Made by a program: the position numbers and the translations under genes. 53,805 nucleotides of DNA from Alphaproteobacteria bacterium (GTDB taxonomy: Bacteria > Pseudomonadota > Alphaproteobacteria > GCA-2731375), in the NCBI GenBank assembly GCA_030746295.1, contig JASLMY010000006.1, positions 1 through 53,805 on the forward strand, read 5' to 3'. The notes beneath the pieces are model-generated. The model was not told the origin of the DNA. It did no database searches and saw nothing but the letters and a program-made list of their open reading frames with translations. Of the stretch, positions 15,941 through 28,330 are shown in pieces (the first letter of the stretch is position 1; the number at the start of each line of letters is the position of its first letter).

Positions 15941-17911
15941 TTATTCGTCTTCCGCCTCCGCCGCCGGCTCGACCGCGGCCAAGAGCTGGCGCGGCATCAC
16001 CTGGTCACCCTCGCTGACCCGCACCTCGGCGACGGTGCCGTCAATGCCGGCGCGGATCTCGTGCTCCATCTTCATCGCCTCCAGCACCACCAGGATGTCG
16101 CCCTTGGCGACCTGGGCACCGGAGGCGGCGCGGACGGCGACGATCCGGCCCGCCATCGGTGCCAGCAGTTGGCCATCGCCCATGGCCTCGCGGCGTGCCT
16201 CGGCGTAGGACGGCTCTTCGGCGAGACTGAGCTGATGGCCGTCGAGATCGAGGTAGAGCATCTCGCCGTCGACGGCGTAGCCGGCCCGCGCCGCCAGTCC
16301 GCCGGCCTCGAAGCGGCAATGGCCGTCGCCGCTGGCGAGGATGCGGACGCTCGCGACTTGCCCCTTGCCGGCAAGCCCGACATCGTAGCCGCGGCCACCT
16401 GTCGGGCGGACGTGAACGACGCTCTTCGCATCGCCGTGGCGGAGATGCAGCTCGGCTTCGGCCGGCGTCGTGCTGCGCCAATCCTCGCCCACGGCCGAGC
16501 GCTCGTAGACGAGGGCCGCGGCTAGCGCCAGCAGGTCCGTCGACGGGCCGTCGTCCGCCAGCGCCGAGGGCGGAAAATGCTCAGGTATGAAGGCCGTCGT
16601 CGCGGCACCCTCGGCAAAGGCCGGGTGGCCCAAGACGTCGATCAGGAACCGCTTGTTGGTCTGGACGCCCAGGATCGCCGTCTCGGCCAAGCCGCGGCGA
16701 AGCCGGCGCCGGGCTTCCTCGCGGGTCCGGCCGTGGGCGATGACCTTGGCCAGCATCGGATCGTAAAAGGCCTGGACCTCGCCGCCCTCGGCGATGCCGG
16801 CATCGATGCGCAAGCCCGGAGCCACGGCCGGGCGCCAGCGCAGCACCGGCCCGGTCTGCGGCAGGAAGTCGGCGGCCGGGTCCTCGGCATAGAGCCGGGC
16901 CTCGATGGCGTGGCCCGTCAGCGCGATCTCGTCTTGGACCAGCGGCAAGGGCTCGCCGGCGGCGATCCGAAGCTGCCAGGCGACCAGGTCCTGGCCCGTC
17001 ACCAGCTCGGTCACCGGATGCTCGACTTGGAGGCGGGTGTTCATTTCCAGGAAGTAGAACTGGCCCTCGGCGTCGAGCAGGAACTCGACCGTGCCGGCGC
17101 CGAGGTAGCCGATCGCCTGGGCCGCCTCGACCGCCGCCTTGCCCATGGCAGCGCGCAGCTTGTCGTTGACCGCGGGCGATGGCGCTTCCTCGACGATTTT
17201 CTGGTGTCGGCGCTGGATCGAGCAGTCGCGCTCGCCTAAGTGAACCGTGTTGCCGTCGCCGTCGGCGAAGACCTGGATCTCGACATGGCGCGGCGCGATG
17301 ACCGCGCGCTCCAGGATCAATTCGCCCGAGCCGAAGGCGTTTTCCGCCTCCGAACGGGCCCCGGCGAGAGCGTCTGCCAACTCGGCCGCGGCCTCGACCA
17401 GGCGCATGCCGCGGCCGCCGCCGCCGGCCGCCGCCTTGACCATCAGGGGGTAGCCGATCGCGGCCGCGGCTGCGCCGAGGGCGTCGTCGTCCTGCGCGCC
17501 ACCGCTGTAGCCCGGTACGCAAGGCACGCCGGCTTCTTCCATGCGCAGCTTCGCCAGCCGCTTGTTGCCCATGAGGCGAATCGCCTCGGCCGAAGGGCCG
17601 ATGAAGACCAGGCCGGCTGCCGCCGCGGCCTCGGCGAAGTCGGCGTTCTCGGCCAGGAAGCCGTAGCCCGGATGGACGGCGCCGGCGCCGGTCCGCCGCG
17701 CGGCGGCGATGACGGCCTCGATATCGAGGTAGGAGCGGGCGACCTCCGGCGGGCCGATGACGACGGCCTCGTCGGCCATCTCCACGTGCGGGGCGTCCCG
17801 GTCGGCCTCGCTCGCCACCGCGACGGTTCCATAGCCGAGGTCATGGGCGGTGCGGATGATGCGGACCGCGATCTCGCCCCGGTTGGCGATCAGGATCTTT
17901 CCGAAAGCCAT
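15941..17911 (-). CDS. Acyl-CoA carboxylase alpha subunit (biotin carboxylase plus BCCP), AtuF/MccA-like
   Basis: A 656-residue biotin-dependent subunit. It opens with FGKILIANRGEIAVRI, has the ATP-grasp loop AAAGGGGRGMR and the MNTRLQVEHPVTE signature, and ends in a biotinyl domain with EAMKMEH (biotin lysine K614). It carboxylates biotin with ATP and bicarbonate for transfer by the beta subunit at 19915-21537. The ATG at 17909-17911 lies 4 bases after the crotonase stop; an upstream ATG in frame adds an unrelated stretch. Position after the crotonase matches atuF. Methylcrotonyl-CoA carboxylase is the main alternative. Confidence 0.93.
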   Translation of the reverse strand: MAFGKILIANRGEIAVRIIRTAHDLGYGTVAVASEADRDAPHVEMADEAVVIGPPEVARSYLDIEAVIAAARRTGAGAVHPGYGFLAENADFAEAAAAAGLVFIGPSAEAIRLMGNKRLAKLRMEEAGVPCVPGYSGGAQDDDALGAAAAAIGYPLMVKAAAGGGGRGMRLVEAAAELADALAGARSEAENAFGSGELILERAVIAPRHVEIQVFADGDGNTVHLGERDCSIQRRHQKIVEEAPSPAVNDKLRAAMGKAAVEAAQAIGYLGAGTVEFLLDAEGQFYFLEMNTRLQVEHPVTELVTGQDLVAWQLRIAAGEPLPLVQDEIALTGHAIEARLYAEDPAADFLPQTGPVLRWRPAVAPGLRIDAGIAEGGEVQAFYDPMLAKVIAHGRTREEARRRLRRGLAETAILGVQTNKRFLIDVLGHPAFAEGAATTAFIPEHFPPSALADDGPSTDLLALAAALVYERSAVGEDWRSTTPAEAELHLRHGDAKSVVHVRPTGGRGYDVGLAGKGQVASVRILASGDGHCRFEAGGLAARAGYAVDGEMLYLDLDGHQLSLAEEPSYAEARREAMGDGQLLAPMAGRIVAVRAASGAQVAKGDILVVLEAMKMEHEIRAGIDGTVAEVRVSEGDQVMPRQLLAAVEPAAEAEDE

Positions 17912-17915
17912 CGGC

Positions 17916-18734
17916 TCAGGCCCGCTGGTTCCAAGCGGCGTCGCGCTTCTCGATGAAGGCGGCAACGCCCTCCTTGGCTGCCTCGCCCCGCATCGCACCG
18001 GTGAAGGACTGGGCCGCCGCCTCGATCACGTCCGTCCGTCCGGCCCGCTTGGCGAGGTGGAGGAGGCGCTTGTTCTCCGCCACGGCCGCCGGCTCGCAGC
18101 GGGCGACGTCGGCCAACACCTCCTCGACCTTGGCTTCCAACGCGTCGGCGTCGGCGACGACGTGGTGGATCAGGCCGCGCGCCAGCGCCTCCGGCGCCCG
18201 GAAGGTCGCTCCCGTCGAGGCCAGCATGCGGGTCTGGGTCAGGCCGATACGCTCGGCGACGAAGACGCAGACCTGGGCCGCCGGCAGGCCGAGCGTCGCC
18301 TCCGGCAAGCCGAAGGAGGCGCGCTCGGTGGCGATCGCGACGTCGGAAGTGCAGGTGAAGCCCATGCCGCCGCCACGAACGGCACCTTCGATCGCCGCGA
18401 TTACCACCTGCGGCGCCTCGTTGACGGCGTCCAAGAGCTCGCCGTAGAGCCGGTTGGAGACGAGGAACGGGTCGGCCTCGTCCGCCGGTCGGCTCTCGTC
18501 CTGGCCCTTGCCGAAGCCCTTGATGTCGCCGCCGGCACAGAAGTTGCCGCCGGCGCCGCGGATCACCACGGCGCGGATCTCGCGGTCGTCGCGGATCGCC
18601 TCGAAGGTCTGGGTGAGCGCCGCGCGCAGCTCGGTGCTGAGGGCGTTGCGGAGCGCGGGTCGGTTCAGCGTCAGCCGCAGCACCCAGCCGTCGCGCTCGA
18701 TCAGAAGATCTTCGGTGTCGGGCAGCCGGCTCAT
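17916..18734 (-). CDS. Enoyl-CoA hydratase/isomerase family protein, AtuE-like position
   Basis: A 272-residue crotonase. The oxyanion-hole loops are FCAGGDIKGFG (65-75) and AVRGGGMGF (118-126). E145 in LPEATLGL matches the second catalytic Glu of enoyl-CoA hydratase, but the first Glu position is G125. By operon position it would hydrate isohexenylglutaconyl-CoA (AtuE) or methylglutaconyl-CoA. It overlaps the preceding dehydrogenase by 4 bases (ATGA) and is 4 bases from the carboxylase alpha gene. Confidence 0.88.
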   Translation of the reverse strand: MSRLPDTEDLLIERDGWVLRLTLNRPALRNALSTELRAALTQTFEAIRDDREIRAVVIRGAGGNFCAGGDIKGFGKGQDESRPADEADPFLVSNRLYGELLDAVNEAPQVVIAAIEGAVRGGGMGFTCTSDVAIATERASFGLPEATLGLPAAQVCVFVAERIGLTQTRMLASTGATFRAPEALARGLIHHVVADADALEAKVEEVLADVARCEPAAVAENKRLLHLAKRAGRTDVIEAAAQSFTGAMRGEAAKEGVAAFIEKRDAAWNQRA

Positions 18735-19891
18735 CGGTTCCGCCGGTCGGGCAGCGTGCCCATATGCTTGGCGATGATGGTGAGCATGACCTCGTCGGCG
18801 CCACCGCCGATCGAGGCGAGGCGAACGTCACGGAAGTAACGCGAGACCCGGTTCTCCAGCGTGTAGCCCATGCCGCCCCAATACTGCAGGCAGGAATCCC
18901 CGACCTCGCGGCCGAGCCGGCCGGCCTTGAGCTTGACCATGGAGGCGAGCCGGGTCACGTCCTCGCCGCCGACATAGAGCTCGACCGCCCGGTGCAGGAG
19001 CGAGCGTAACAGCTCGACCTCGGTCTGCAGCTCGGCCAGGCGGAAGTGGACGACCTGGTTGTCCAGCACCGATTGGCCGAAAACCTTGCGTTCGCGGGTG
19101 TATTCGATGGTCTCCTCGATAACGCGTTCCATGCTCCGGATCGCCTTGGCGCCGGCGTACATGCGCTCTTCCTGGAACTGCTGCATCTGGTAGATGAAGC
19201 CCATGTTTTCCTCGCCGATGCGGTAGCGCTGCGGCACCCGGACACCGTCGAAATAGATCTGCGCCGTGTCCGAGGACCAGTTGCCGATCTTCTCGATCTT
19301 GCGGGCGATCTCGACGCCGGGACTCTTCATCGGCACGCAGATCAGCGACTTGTTCTTGTGCACCGGACCCTCGCCGGTGTTGGCGAGCAAGCAAATCCAA
19401 TCGGCTTGGGTGCCGTTGGTGGTCCACATCTTGCCGCCGTTGATGACGTAGTCGTCGCCGTCCTTGACCGCCGTCGTCTTCAAGCTGGCGACGTCCGAGC
19501 CGGCCCCGACCTCGCTGACGCCGAGGCAAGCGACGTAGTCGCCCGCGATCGAGGGGGCCAGGAACGCCTCGCGGACCTCGTCGGAGCCGTGGCGCGCCAG
19601 TGCCGGCGTCGCCATGTCGGTCTGCACCCCGATCGCCATCGGCACGCCGGCGCAGTCGACGTTGCCGAGCTCCTCGTTGAAGGCGGTCTGGTAGGAATAA
19701 TCCAGGCCCATGCCGCCGAAGCGCTCCGGCTTGTTGATCCCCAGCAAGCCGGCATCGCCCAGCTTCTTGAAGAGCTCGTGCGCGGGGAAGATTCCGGCTT
19801 CCTCCCACTCGTCGACATGGGGATTGATCTCGGCCTCGATGAACTTGCGCGTCGTGCGCCTCAGTTCCTCATGCTCGGGCGTGGACTGCAT
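18731..19891 (-). CDS. Acyl-CoA dehydrogenase, AtuD-like position
   Basis: A 386-residue FAD acyl-CoA dehydrogenase. VSEVGAGSD (125-133), MWTTNGTQADW and NWSSDTAQIYFDGV are the FAD and substrate elements. E242 in FQEERMY is the probable base of the isovaleryl/long-chain type; the MCAD Glu position reads SIGGGADE. ATG 19889-19891 has GGAGAG upstream. It lies between carboxylase beta and crotonase, the place of citronellyl-CoA dehydrogenase AtuD. Its longer relative to the first ACAD (14765-15922) differs widely in sequence, so the pair is not a recent duplication. Confidence 0.9.
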   Translation of the reverse strand: MQSTPEHEELRRTTRKFIEAEINPHVDEWEEAGIFPAHELFKKLGDAGLLGINKPERFGGMGLDYSYQTAFNEELGNVDCAGVPMAIGVQTDMATPALARHGSDEVREAFLAPSIAGDYVACLGVSEVGAGSDVASLKTTAVKDGDDYVINGGKMWTTNGTQADWICLLANTGEGPVHKNKSLICVPMKSPGVEIARKIEKIGNWSSDTAQIYFDGVRVPQRYRIGEENMGFIYQMQQFQEERMYAGAKAIRSMERVIEETIEYTRERKVFGQSVLDNQVVHFRLAELQTEVELLRSLLHRAVELYVGGEDVTRLASMVKLKAGRLGREVGDSCLQYWGGMGYTLENRVSRYFRDVRLASIGGGADEVMLTIIAKHMGTLPDRRNR

Positions 19892-19914
19892 CTCGTCTCT
19901 CCTTCCGGCCGGCC

Positions 19915-21537
19915 TCAGCCGCGGGCGACGCCGAAGCTGTTTTGGCTGAGGCGGCGGCGCTCCGCCTCTTTGGCGATCGAGAGCGTATAGCCCAGAACCC
20001 GGCGCGTGTCGCGGGGGTCGATCAAGCCGTCGTCCCAGACGTGCGCGGTGGCGTAGGGGGCCGTCGATTCGGCATCGATCTGGCGGACGATGCCGTCCTC
20101 CATCGCCTCGAGCCGTTCGGCATCGACCGGCTTGCCGTCGCGCCGGAGACGTTCCTCGGTGATGATCGACATCACGCGCGCCGCCTGCCGGCCGCCCATC
20201 ACCGAGATTCGGGCATTGGGCCAGGCAAAGATGAAGCGTGGGTCGTAGGCGCGCCCGCACATGCCGTAGTTGCCGGCCCCGAAGGAGCCGCCGATCAGGA
20301 TCGTGATCTGGGGCACGGAAGCGTTGGCGACCGCCTGGATCATCTTCGAGCCGTGCTTGACGATGCCCTGCTCCTCGGCCTCGCGGCCGACGATGTAGCC
20401 GGTGGTGTTCTGCAAATAGACGATCGGCGTGTTCGACTGGCAGCAGAGCTGGATGAACTGCGCCGCCTTGACCGAGCCTTGCGGGTCGATCGGGCCGTTG
20501 TTGGCGATGATGCCGCAGGCCTGGCCCTCGATTTGGGCGTGGCCCGTGACGGTGGCCGCACCATAGAGCGGTTTGAAGTCGAGGAAGTCGGAATCGTCGA
20601 CGATGCGGGCGATGACCTCGCGGGCGTCGTAGGGCCTGGCGTAGTCGACCGGCACCAGGCCCAGCAGTTCTTGCGCATCGTAGCGCGGCGGCGTCGCCAC
20701 GGGTGCGGCCGGCAGTGGCGCCAAGCCCTCGTCCCAGGGCAGCTTCGCCATGATCTGGCGGGCGACGTCGATCGCCTCGGCATCGTCCTCGGCCATGTAT
20801 TCCGCCGTGCCGGCGATGGCGGTGTGCATCTCGGCCCCGCCCAGTTCCTCGTCACTCGCCACTTCGCCTGTCGCAGCCTTGAGGAGCGGCGGCCCGGCGA
20901 GGAAGATCTTGGCCCGTTTGCGGACCACGACGACGTAGTCGGAAAGCCCCGGCAAATAGGCGCCGCCGGCGGTCGACGAGCCGTGCACCACCGTCACCTG
21001 CGGAAGGCCGGCGGCCGAGGCCCGGGCTTGGTTGCAAAAGGTGCGGCCGCCCTCGACGAAGAGCTCCGATTGCCGTAGCAGGTTGGCGCCGGCGCTCTCG
21101 ACCAGATAGACCGTCGGCAGCTTGTTGGCGTAGGCGATCTCCTGCGCGCGCAACCGTTTCTTCAGCCCCATCGGCGAGGAAGCGCCGCCCTTGATGGCGG
21201 CGTCGTTGGCGATGACCATGGCCCGGATGCCGGAGACTTGTCCGATACCGCAGATGTTGCCGCCGCCCGAGACGTTCGCCTCGCCGTCGTCGTCGTGCAT
21301 CCGATAACCGGCCAACGTCGCCAGCTCCAGAAAAAGCGTGCCCCGGTCCAAGAGCCTGGAGATGCGCTCGCGCGGCAAGAGCTGGCCGCGGGCATCGAAT
21401 CTGGGCTTCGCCCGGGCCGAGGTCTCGGCGATCCGTGCCTCGATGGCGCGGAAGCCGTCGATCAGGGCCTGCATTTCGGCCGCGTTGCGGTGGAACGACT
21501 CGGCGTTGACGTCGACCTTTGACTCCAAGGCCGGCAT
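19915..21537 (-). CDS. Acyl-CoA carboxylase beta subunit, geranyl-CoA carboxylase-like (AtuC)
   Basis: A 540-residue carboxyltransferase. Biotin- and CoA-side motifs are GSSTAGGAYLPGLSDY (186-201) and IGGSFGAGNYGMCGRAY. The discriminating segment reads VEGGRTFCNQ: G163 stands where methylcrotonyl-CoA carboxylase has the Phe of HFGRIF. In published work on the geranyl-CoA carboxylase holoenzyme, Gly at this place opens the acyl pocket for long chains. The start ATG 21535-21537 shares one base with the SDR stop (TGATG). Works with the alpha subunit at 15941-17911. Confidence 0.92.
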   Translation of the reverse strand: MPALESKVDVNAESFHRNAAEMQALIDGFRAIEARIAETSARAKPRFDARGQLLPRERISRLLDRGTLFLELATLAGYRMHDDDGEANVSGGGNICGIGQVSGIRAMVIANDAAIKGGASSPMGLKKRLRAQEIAYANKLPTVYLVESAGANLLRQSELFVEGGRTFCNQARASAAGLPQVTVVHGSSTAGGAYLPGLSDYVVVVRKRAKIFLAGPPLLKAATGEVASDEELGGAEMHTAIAGTAEYMAEDDAEAIDVARQIMAKLPWDEGLAPLPAAPVATPPRYDAQELLGLVPVDYARPYDAREVIARIVDDSDFLDFKPLYGAATVTGHAQIEGQACGIIANNGPIDPQGSVKAAQFIQLCCQSNTPIVYLQNTTGYIVGREAEEQGIVKHGSKMIQAVANASVPQITILIGGSFGAGNYGMCGRAYDPRFIFAWPNARISVMGGRQAARVMSIITEERLRRDGKPVDAERLEAMEDGIVRQIDAESTAPYATAHVWDDGLIDPRDTRRVLGYTLSIAKEAERRRLSQNSFGVARG

Positions 21538-22406
21538 CACTCGGGCTCCGTCAGCGCCTTCGGTGCGACCGCCCGGTGGAAACCTTGGTAGGGCTCGCTG
21601 CCCGGGCCGTCGGGCATCTCGTGATAATTGCGCGCGTTCGGTACGCCGCCGTCGACCCGGATGCAGGAGCCGGTGATGAACGCCGCCGCTGGCGACAGAA
21701 GAAAGGCGACGGCAGCCGAGACCTCGGCCTCCTCGCCCAGGCGGCCGAGCGGCACGTAGTTGTGCAGGATGCGGAAGCGCTTGGTGTACTCGGGGTCGTA
21801 GGTATCGAAGCCCGAGGAGATGACCCAGCCCGGCGCCACCGCGTTGACCCGGACCCCGTCGCGGCCCCATTCCAGCGCCGCCGTTTCGGTAAAATTCATC
21901 ATGCCCGCCCGCGCCGCACCGGAATGCCCCATCCGCGGCATCGAGAGCCAAAAATCGGCGATGATGTTGACGATGGCGCCGCCGGTCTCTCTCATCGACT
22001 GGGTGTAGAGCTCGCGGCTCGTCAGGAAACCGCCGGTGAGGTTGGTCTGCACCACCGCTTCCCAGCCCTTCTGGTTGATGTCCTCCAGCAGGGCCTGGAA
22101 CTGACCACCGGCGTTATTGACCAGATGGCGGACGGGGCCGTGGCGGGCCAGGATGGCGGCGATCGCGTCCTGCACCGCGTCCTCGACGCGGATGTTGCAG
22201 GTCTCGAGGTCGGCCGTGCCACCGTCTTGGCCGATCTCGCCGGCCACTGTCTCCAGTTTGTCTCGGCTGCGTCCGACCAGCACCACCTTGGCGCCGAGTG
22301 CGGCCAACTCGTGGGCGATGCAACGGCCGATGCCGGAGCCGCCGCCGGTGACGATGACGGTCTCGCCCTCGAAGAGATCGGCGCGGAAGACGGAACGGTA
22401 GGACAT
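21537..22406 (-). CDS. SDR of the peroxisomal trans-2-enoyl-CoA reductase (PECR) type, AtuB position
   Basis: A 289-residue SDR with cofactor loop TGGGSGIG (20-27) and NNAG (97-100). The active-site region HSGAARAG (161-168) followed by FTETAALEW matches PECR/dienoyl-CoA reductase-like SDRs, which lack the YxxxK pair. LSPAAAFITGSCIRVDGG near the C-terminus is also typical. It is first in the six-gene operon and its stop overlaps the beta-subunit start. In atu clusters SDRs (AtuB, AtuG) are thought to handle citronellol/citronellal or enoyl-CoA steps; the exact reaction here is unknown. Confidence 0.86.
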   Translation of the reverse strand: MSYRSVFRADLFEGETVIVTGGGSGIGRCIAHELAALGAKVVLVGRSRDKLETVAGEIGQDGGTADLETCNIRVEDAVQDAIAAILARHGPVRHLVNNAGGQFQALLEDINQKGWEAVVQTNLTGGFLTSRELYTQSMRETGGAIVNIIADFWLSMPRMGHSGAARAGMMNFTETAALEWGRDGVRVNAVAPGWVISSGFDTYDPEYTKRFRILHNYVPLGRLGEEAEVSAAVAFLLSPAAAFITGSCIRVDGGVPNARNYHEMPDGPGSEPYQGFHRAVAPKALTEPE

Positions 22407-22486
22407 GGCTCGGGCTCGCCGGTGTGCTTGGGGCTTCCGACTCTAGTGAGCGCCCGGCGCCAGGGCAACGCGCGCGCGCCCCGCGA

Positions 22487-24538
22487 CTACTTGCCCCGGT
22501 CCATGTCGTCCTCGTCGTCGGTATCGGCGCTGTCGCCGCTGGAGAGGACCTTCCAGATCCGCTCGACGAACTTGTCGACCTTGACAGTGACGCTGACGGA
22601 GATGTCGGCGTCTTCGTCGGCCGCGGCCGTGCCGGCCGGCGCCCGCCTCAGCGCCACCACCGCCAGGCCACGGTGCGCGGCGGCCATAAAATCGCGCCAG
22701 AGCAGGGCCGCGTAGCCACCGCCCGAGACGTCGCGCATGGGGCCGCCGTCGTCGTTGCCGAGCCAGACGCCGGCCACCAGTTGGCCCGTGAAGCCGACGA
22801 ACCAGGCGTCACGGCTGTTCTGTGTGGTGCCGGTCTTGCCCGCGGACGGCCGGCCGATGCCGGCCCGTCGGCCCGAGCCTTGCGCGATGACGGCGGCCAG
22901 CATGTCTTGCATCTGAGCCAGATGCTTCGCCGAGACGACCCGGCCGGGGCCGCCGCCCTGGCGCCGGTAGAGCCGCCGCCCGGCGGTGGTGCGGATCTCC
23001 CGGATGGCGTGCGGCAGCACCCCGAAGCCGCCGTTGGCGAAGGCGGCGTAGGCGCCGGTCAGCTCCATCAGGCCGACCTCGTTGGTGCCGAGCGCCAGCG
23101 AGGGGCGGGGCTTCAGCTTGGAGGCGATGCCGAGGCGCCGCGCGGTCTCGATGACATTGTGCCGCCCGGCCCGTTCGGAGACCTGCACCGCGACCGTGTT
23201 GATCGACCGCGCCAAGGCTTGGCGCAGCGTCACCCGGCCATGGTGGCGACCGCTGTTGTTGCGCGGGCGCCAGCCGCCGATGTCGATCGGCCGGTCGACC
23301 AGGGTGCTGTCGGGGCGGAGGCCGCTTTCGAGGCCGGCGAGATAGACCACGGGCTTGAAGGCCGAGCCCGGCTGCCGCCGGGCCTGGACGGCACGGTTGA
23401 ACTGGCTGTCGCGATAGTCGCGGCCGCCGACCATGGCGCGGATGGCGCCGTCCGGCGTCATCGCCAACAGCGCTGCCTGGCCGATCCGGTGCTTGTCGCC
23501 CTGGCGGGCGAGCAGGGCCTCGACCAGCGCGTCGGCGCTTGTCTGCAAGCCGGGCTCCAGTGTTGTCAGCACCACCAGGTCGGCCTCGGAGTGGCCGACA
23601 TAGTCGGGCACCTGCTCCAGGATCCAGTCGGCGAAGTAGCGGGCGCCGGAGATCCGCCGCCTGGGCCGGGCGCGGAGCTTGTCACGTTTCGCGGCCGACG
23701 CCTGCGCTTGCGTCAGGTAGCCGGAGCGGACCATGTTCGCCAGCACGACCTCGGCTCGGGCGAGCGCGCCCTTGGGATTGCGGCTCGGTGCCAGCCGCGA
23801 CGGCGCCTTCAGGAGCCCGGCCAGGACCGCCGATTCGAGGACGCTGACCCGGCGCGCCGAGACGCCGAAGTACTTCTGCGCGGCGGCCTCGACGCCGTAG
23901 GTGCCGGCGCCGAGATAGACCCGGTTCAGGTAGAGTCCCAGGATCTCGTCCTTGGTGAACTCCCATTCCAGCCAGAAGGCCAGCAGCACTTCTTGGATCT
24001 TGCGCTTCAGTGTGCGGTCCGGGGTCAGGAAAAGGTTCTTCGCCAACTGCTGGCTGATGGTGCTGCCGCCCTGGACGACGCGGCCGGCGCTCAGGTTGGC
24101 GACAACGGCGCGGGCCAGGCCCAGGACGTCGACGCCGAAGTGGCCGTAGAAGCGGCGGTCCTCGGTGGCGATCACGGCTTGCGGCAGGCTCTTTGGAAGC
24201 TCGCCCGGCCTGACCGTCTCGCCATAGAGGTCGCCGAAGCTGAAGAGCTCGGACTGGTCGGCGGCGAGCAGGGTCACCGACGGGCGCTTGCCGGTCAGGC
24301 CGTATTGGCGCACGTCGGGCAGGTCCTGGCTGTACCAGACCACGAGGCCGAAGACGGCGATGGCGAGCCAGACGCACAGCACCATGCCCCAATAGAGCAG
24401 TGCTGCGACAAGGCCGCGTCTCGGCTTGGCGTCCTTGGCCGTCGCGGGCTTCCGCGGCATGGCCTTCCGCGGCATGGCCTTCCGCGGCGTCGTCTTCTTG
24501 TTGCTGGATTTGCGCTTGCGCTCCGCCACAGGCGTCAT
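22487..24538 (-). CDS. Bifunctional class A penicillin-binding protein (PBP1-type)
   Basis: A 683-residue peptidoglycan glycosyltransferase/transpeptidase. A Lys/Arg-rich cytoplasmic tail (1-42) precedes one membrane helix (about 44-69). The GT51 domain has EDRRFYGHFGVD (E126 catalytic) and GGSTISQQLAKNLF. The transpeptidase domain has SAFK (S392 nucleophile), SIN (445-447) and KTGT (568-571). The acidic tail after residue 650 (DADIS, then DTDDEDD) is unusual. The only in-frame start with the tail intact is ATG 24536-24538, which lies inside a REP-like repeat and lacks a strong ribosome site. Confidence 0.93.
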   Translation of the reverse strand: MTPVAERKRKSSNKKTTPRKAMPRKAMPRKPATAKDAKPRRGLVAALLYWGMVLCVWLAIAVFGLVVWYSQDLPDVRQYGLTGKRPSVTLLAADQSELFSFGDLYGETVRPGELPKSLPQAVIATEDRRFYGHFGVDVLGLARAVVANLSAGRVVQGGSTISQQLAKNLFLTPDRTLKRKIQEVLLAFWLEWEFTKDEILGLYLNRVYLGAGTYGVEAAAQKYFGVSARRVSVLESAVLAGLLKAPSRLAPSRNPKGALARAEVVLANMVRSGYLTQAQASAAKRDKLRARPRRRISGARYFADWILEQVPDYVGHSEADLVVLTTLEPGLQTSADALVEALLARQGDKHRIGQAALLAMTPDGAIRAMVGGRDYRDSQFNRAVQARRQPGSAFKPVVYLAGLESGLRPDSTLVDRPIDIGGWRPRNNSGRHHGRVTLRQALARSINTVAVQVSERAGRHNVIETARRLGIASKLKPRPSLALGTNEVGLMELTGAYAAFANGGFGVLPHAIREIRTTAGRRLYRRQGGGPGRVVSAKHLAQMQDMLAAVIAQGSGRRAGIGRPSAGKTGTTQNSRDAWFVGFTGQLVAGVWLGNDDGGPMRDVSGGGYAALLWRDFMAAAHRGLAVVALRRAPAGTAAADEDADISVSVTVKVDKFVERIWKVLSSGDSADTDDEDDMDRGK
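24449..24489 (-). repeat. 15-base tandem repeat inside the PBP N-terminus
   Basis: About 2.7 copies of CTTCCGCGGCATGGC (as read on the plus strand) begin at 24449. In the protein they encode repeated MPRKA units in the basic cytoplasmic tail (about residues 17-31). The 15-base length keeps the frame, so copy number could vary without breaking the gene. Confidence 0.85.
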
Positions 24539-24615
24539 TCCCGCGCGAGCGGCAATCCAGGGTGATCGGCGTTATCTGGATTCCGGATCGACGCTACCGC
24601 GCCGTCCGGAACGAC
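24534..24615. repeat. REP-like palindromic repeat pair
   Basis: Left unit 24534-24560 reads GTCATTCCCGCGCGAGCGG and then CAATCCAG, with a near-palindrome ATTCCCGC/GCGGCAAT. Right unit 24576-24615 runs CTGGATTCCGG to CCGGAACGAC, with perfect 7-base arms TTCCGGA (24581-24587) and TCCGGAA (24605-24611). Both match the widespread proteobacterial intergenic type that starts GTCATTCCCGCG and ends ATCCAG, here in opposite orientations. No second copy was seen in this window. The 172-base gap to gyrB contains nothing else I recognise. Confidence 0.65.
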
Positions 24616-24710
24616 GGTCGCGGCATGTGGCGCAAGTGCCACGAAAGCACAAGACGAGGAGCTGAATCCAGGGCGTCTCATCGTCTCGCGGAAAACGTCA
24701 TTCGGCCCGA

Positions 24711-28269
<3,559 letters not shown>

Positions 28270-28330
28270 GGTCGCGGGATCGGCGGCGGCGGGAGCGATG
28301 GCGTCGTTGATCAGGGTCAGCGCCCGGCCC

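Noticed and set aside
14765..19891. Leucine (liu) operon
   Set aside because: The Liu order is ACAD, beta, crotonase, alpha, lyase. Here an SDR is first, the ACAD follows beta, there is no HMG-CoA lyase and the beta subunit has the geranyl-type glycine.
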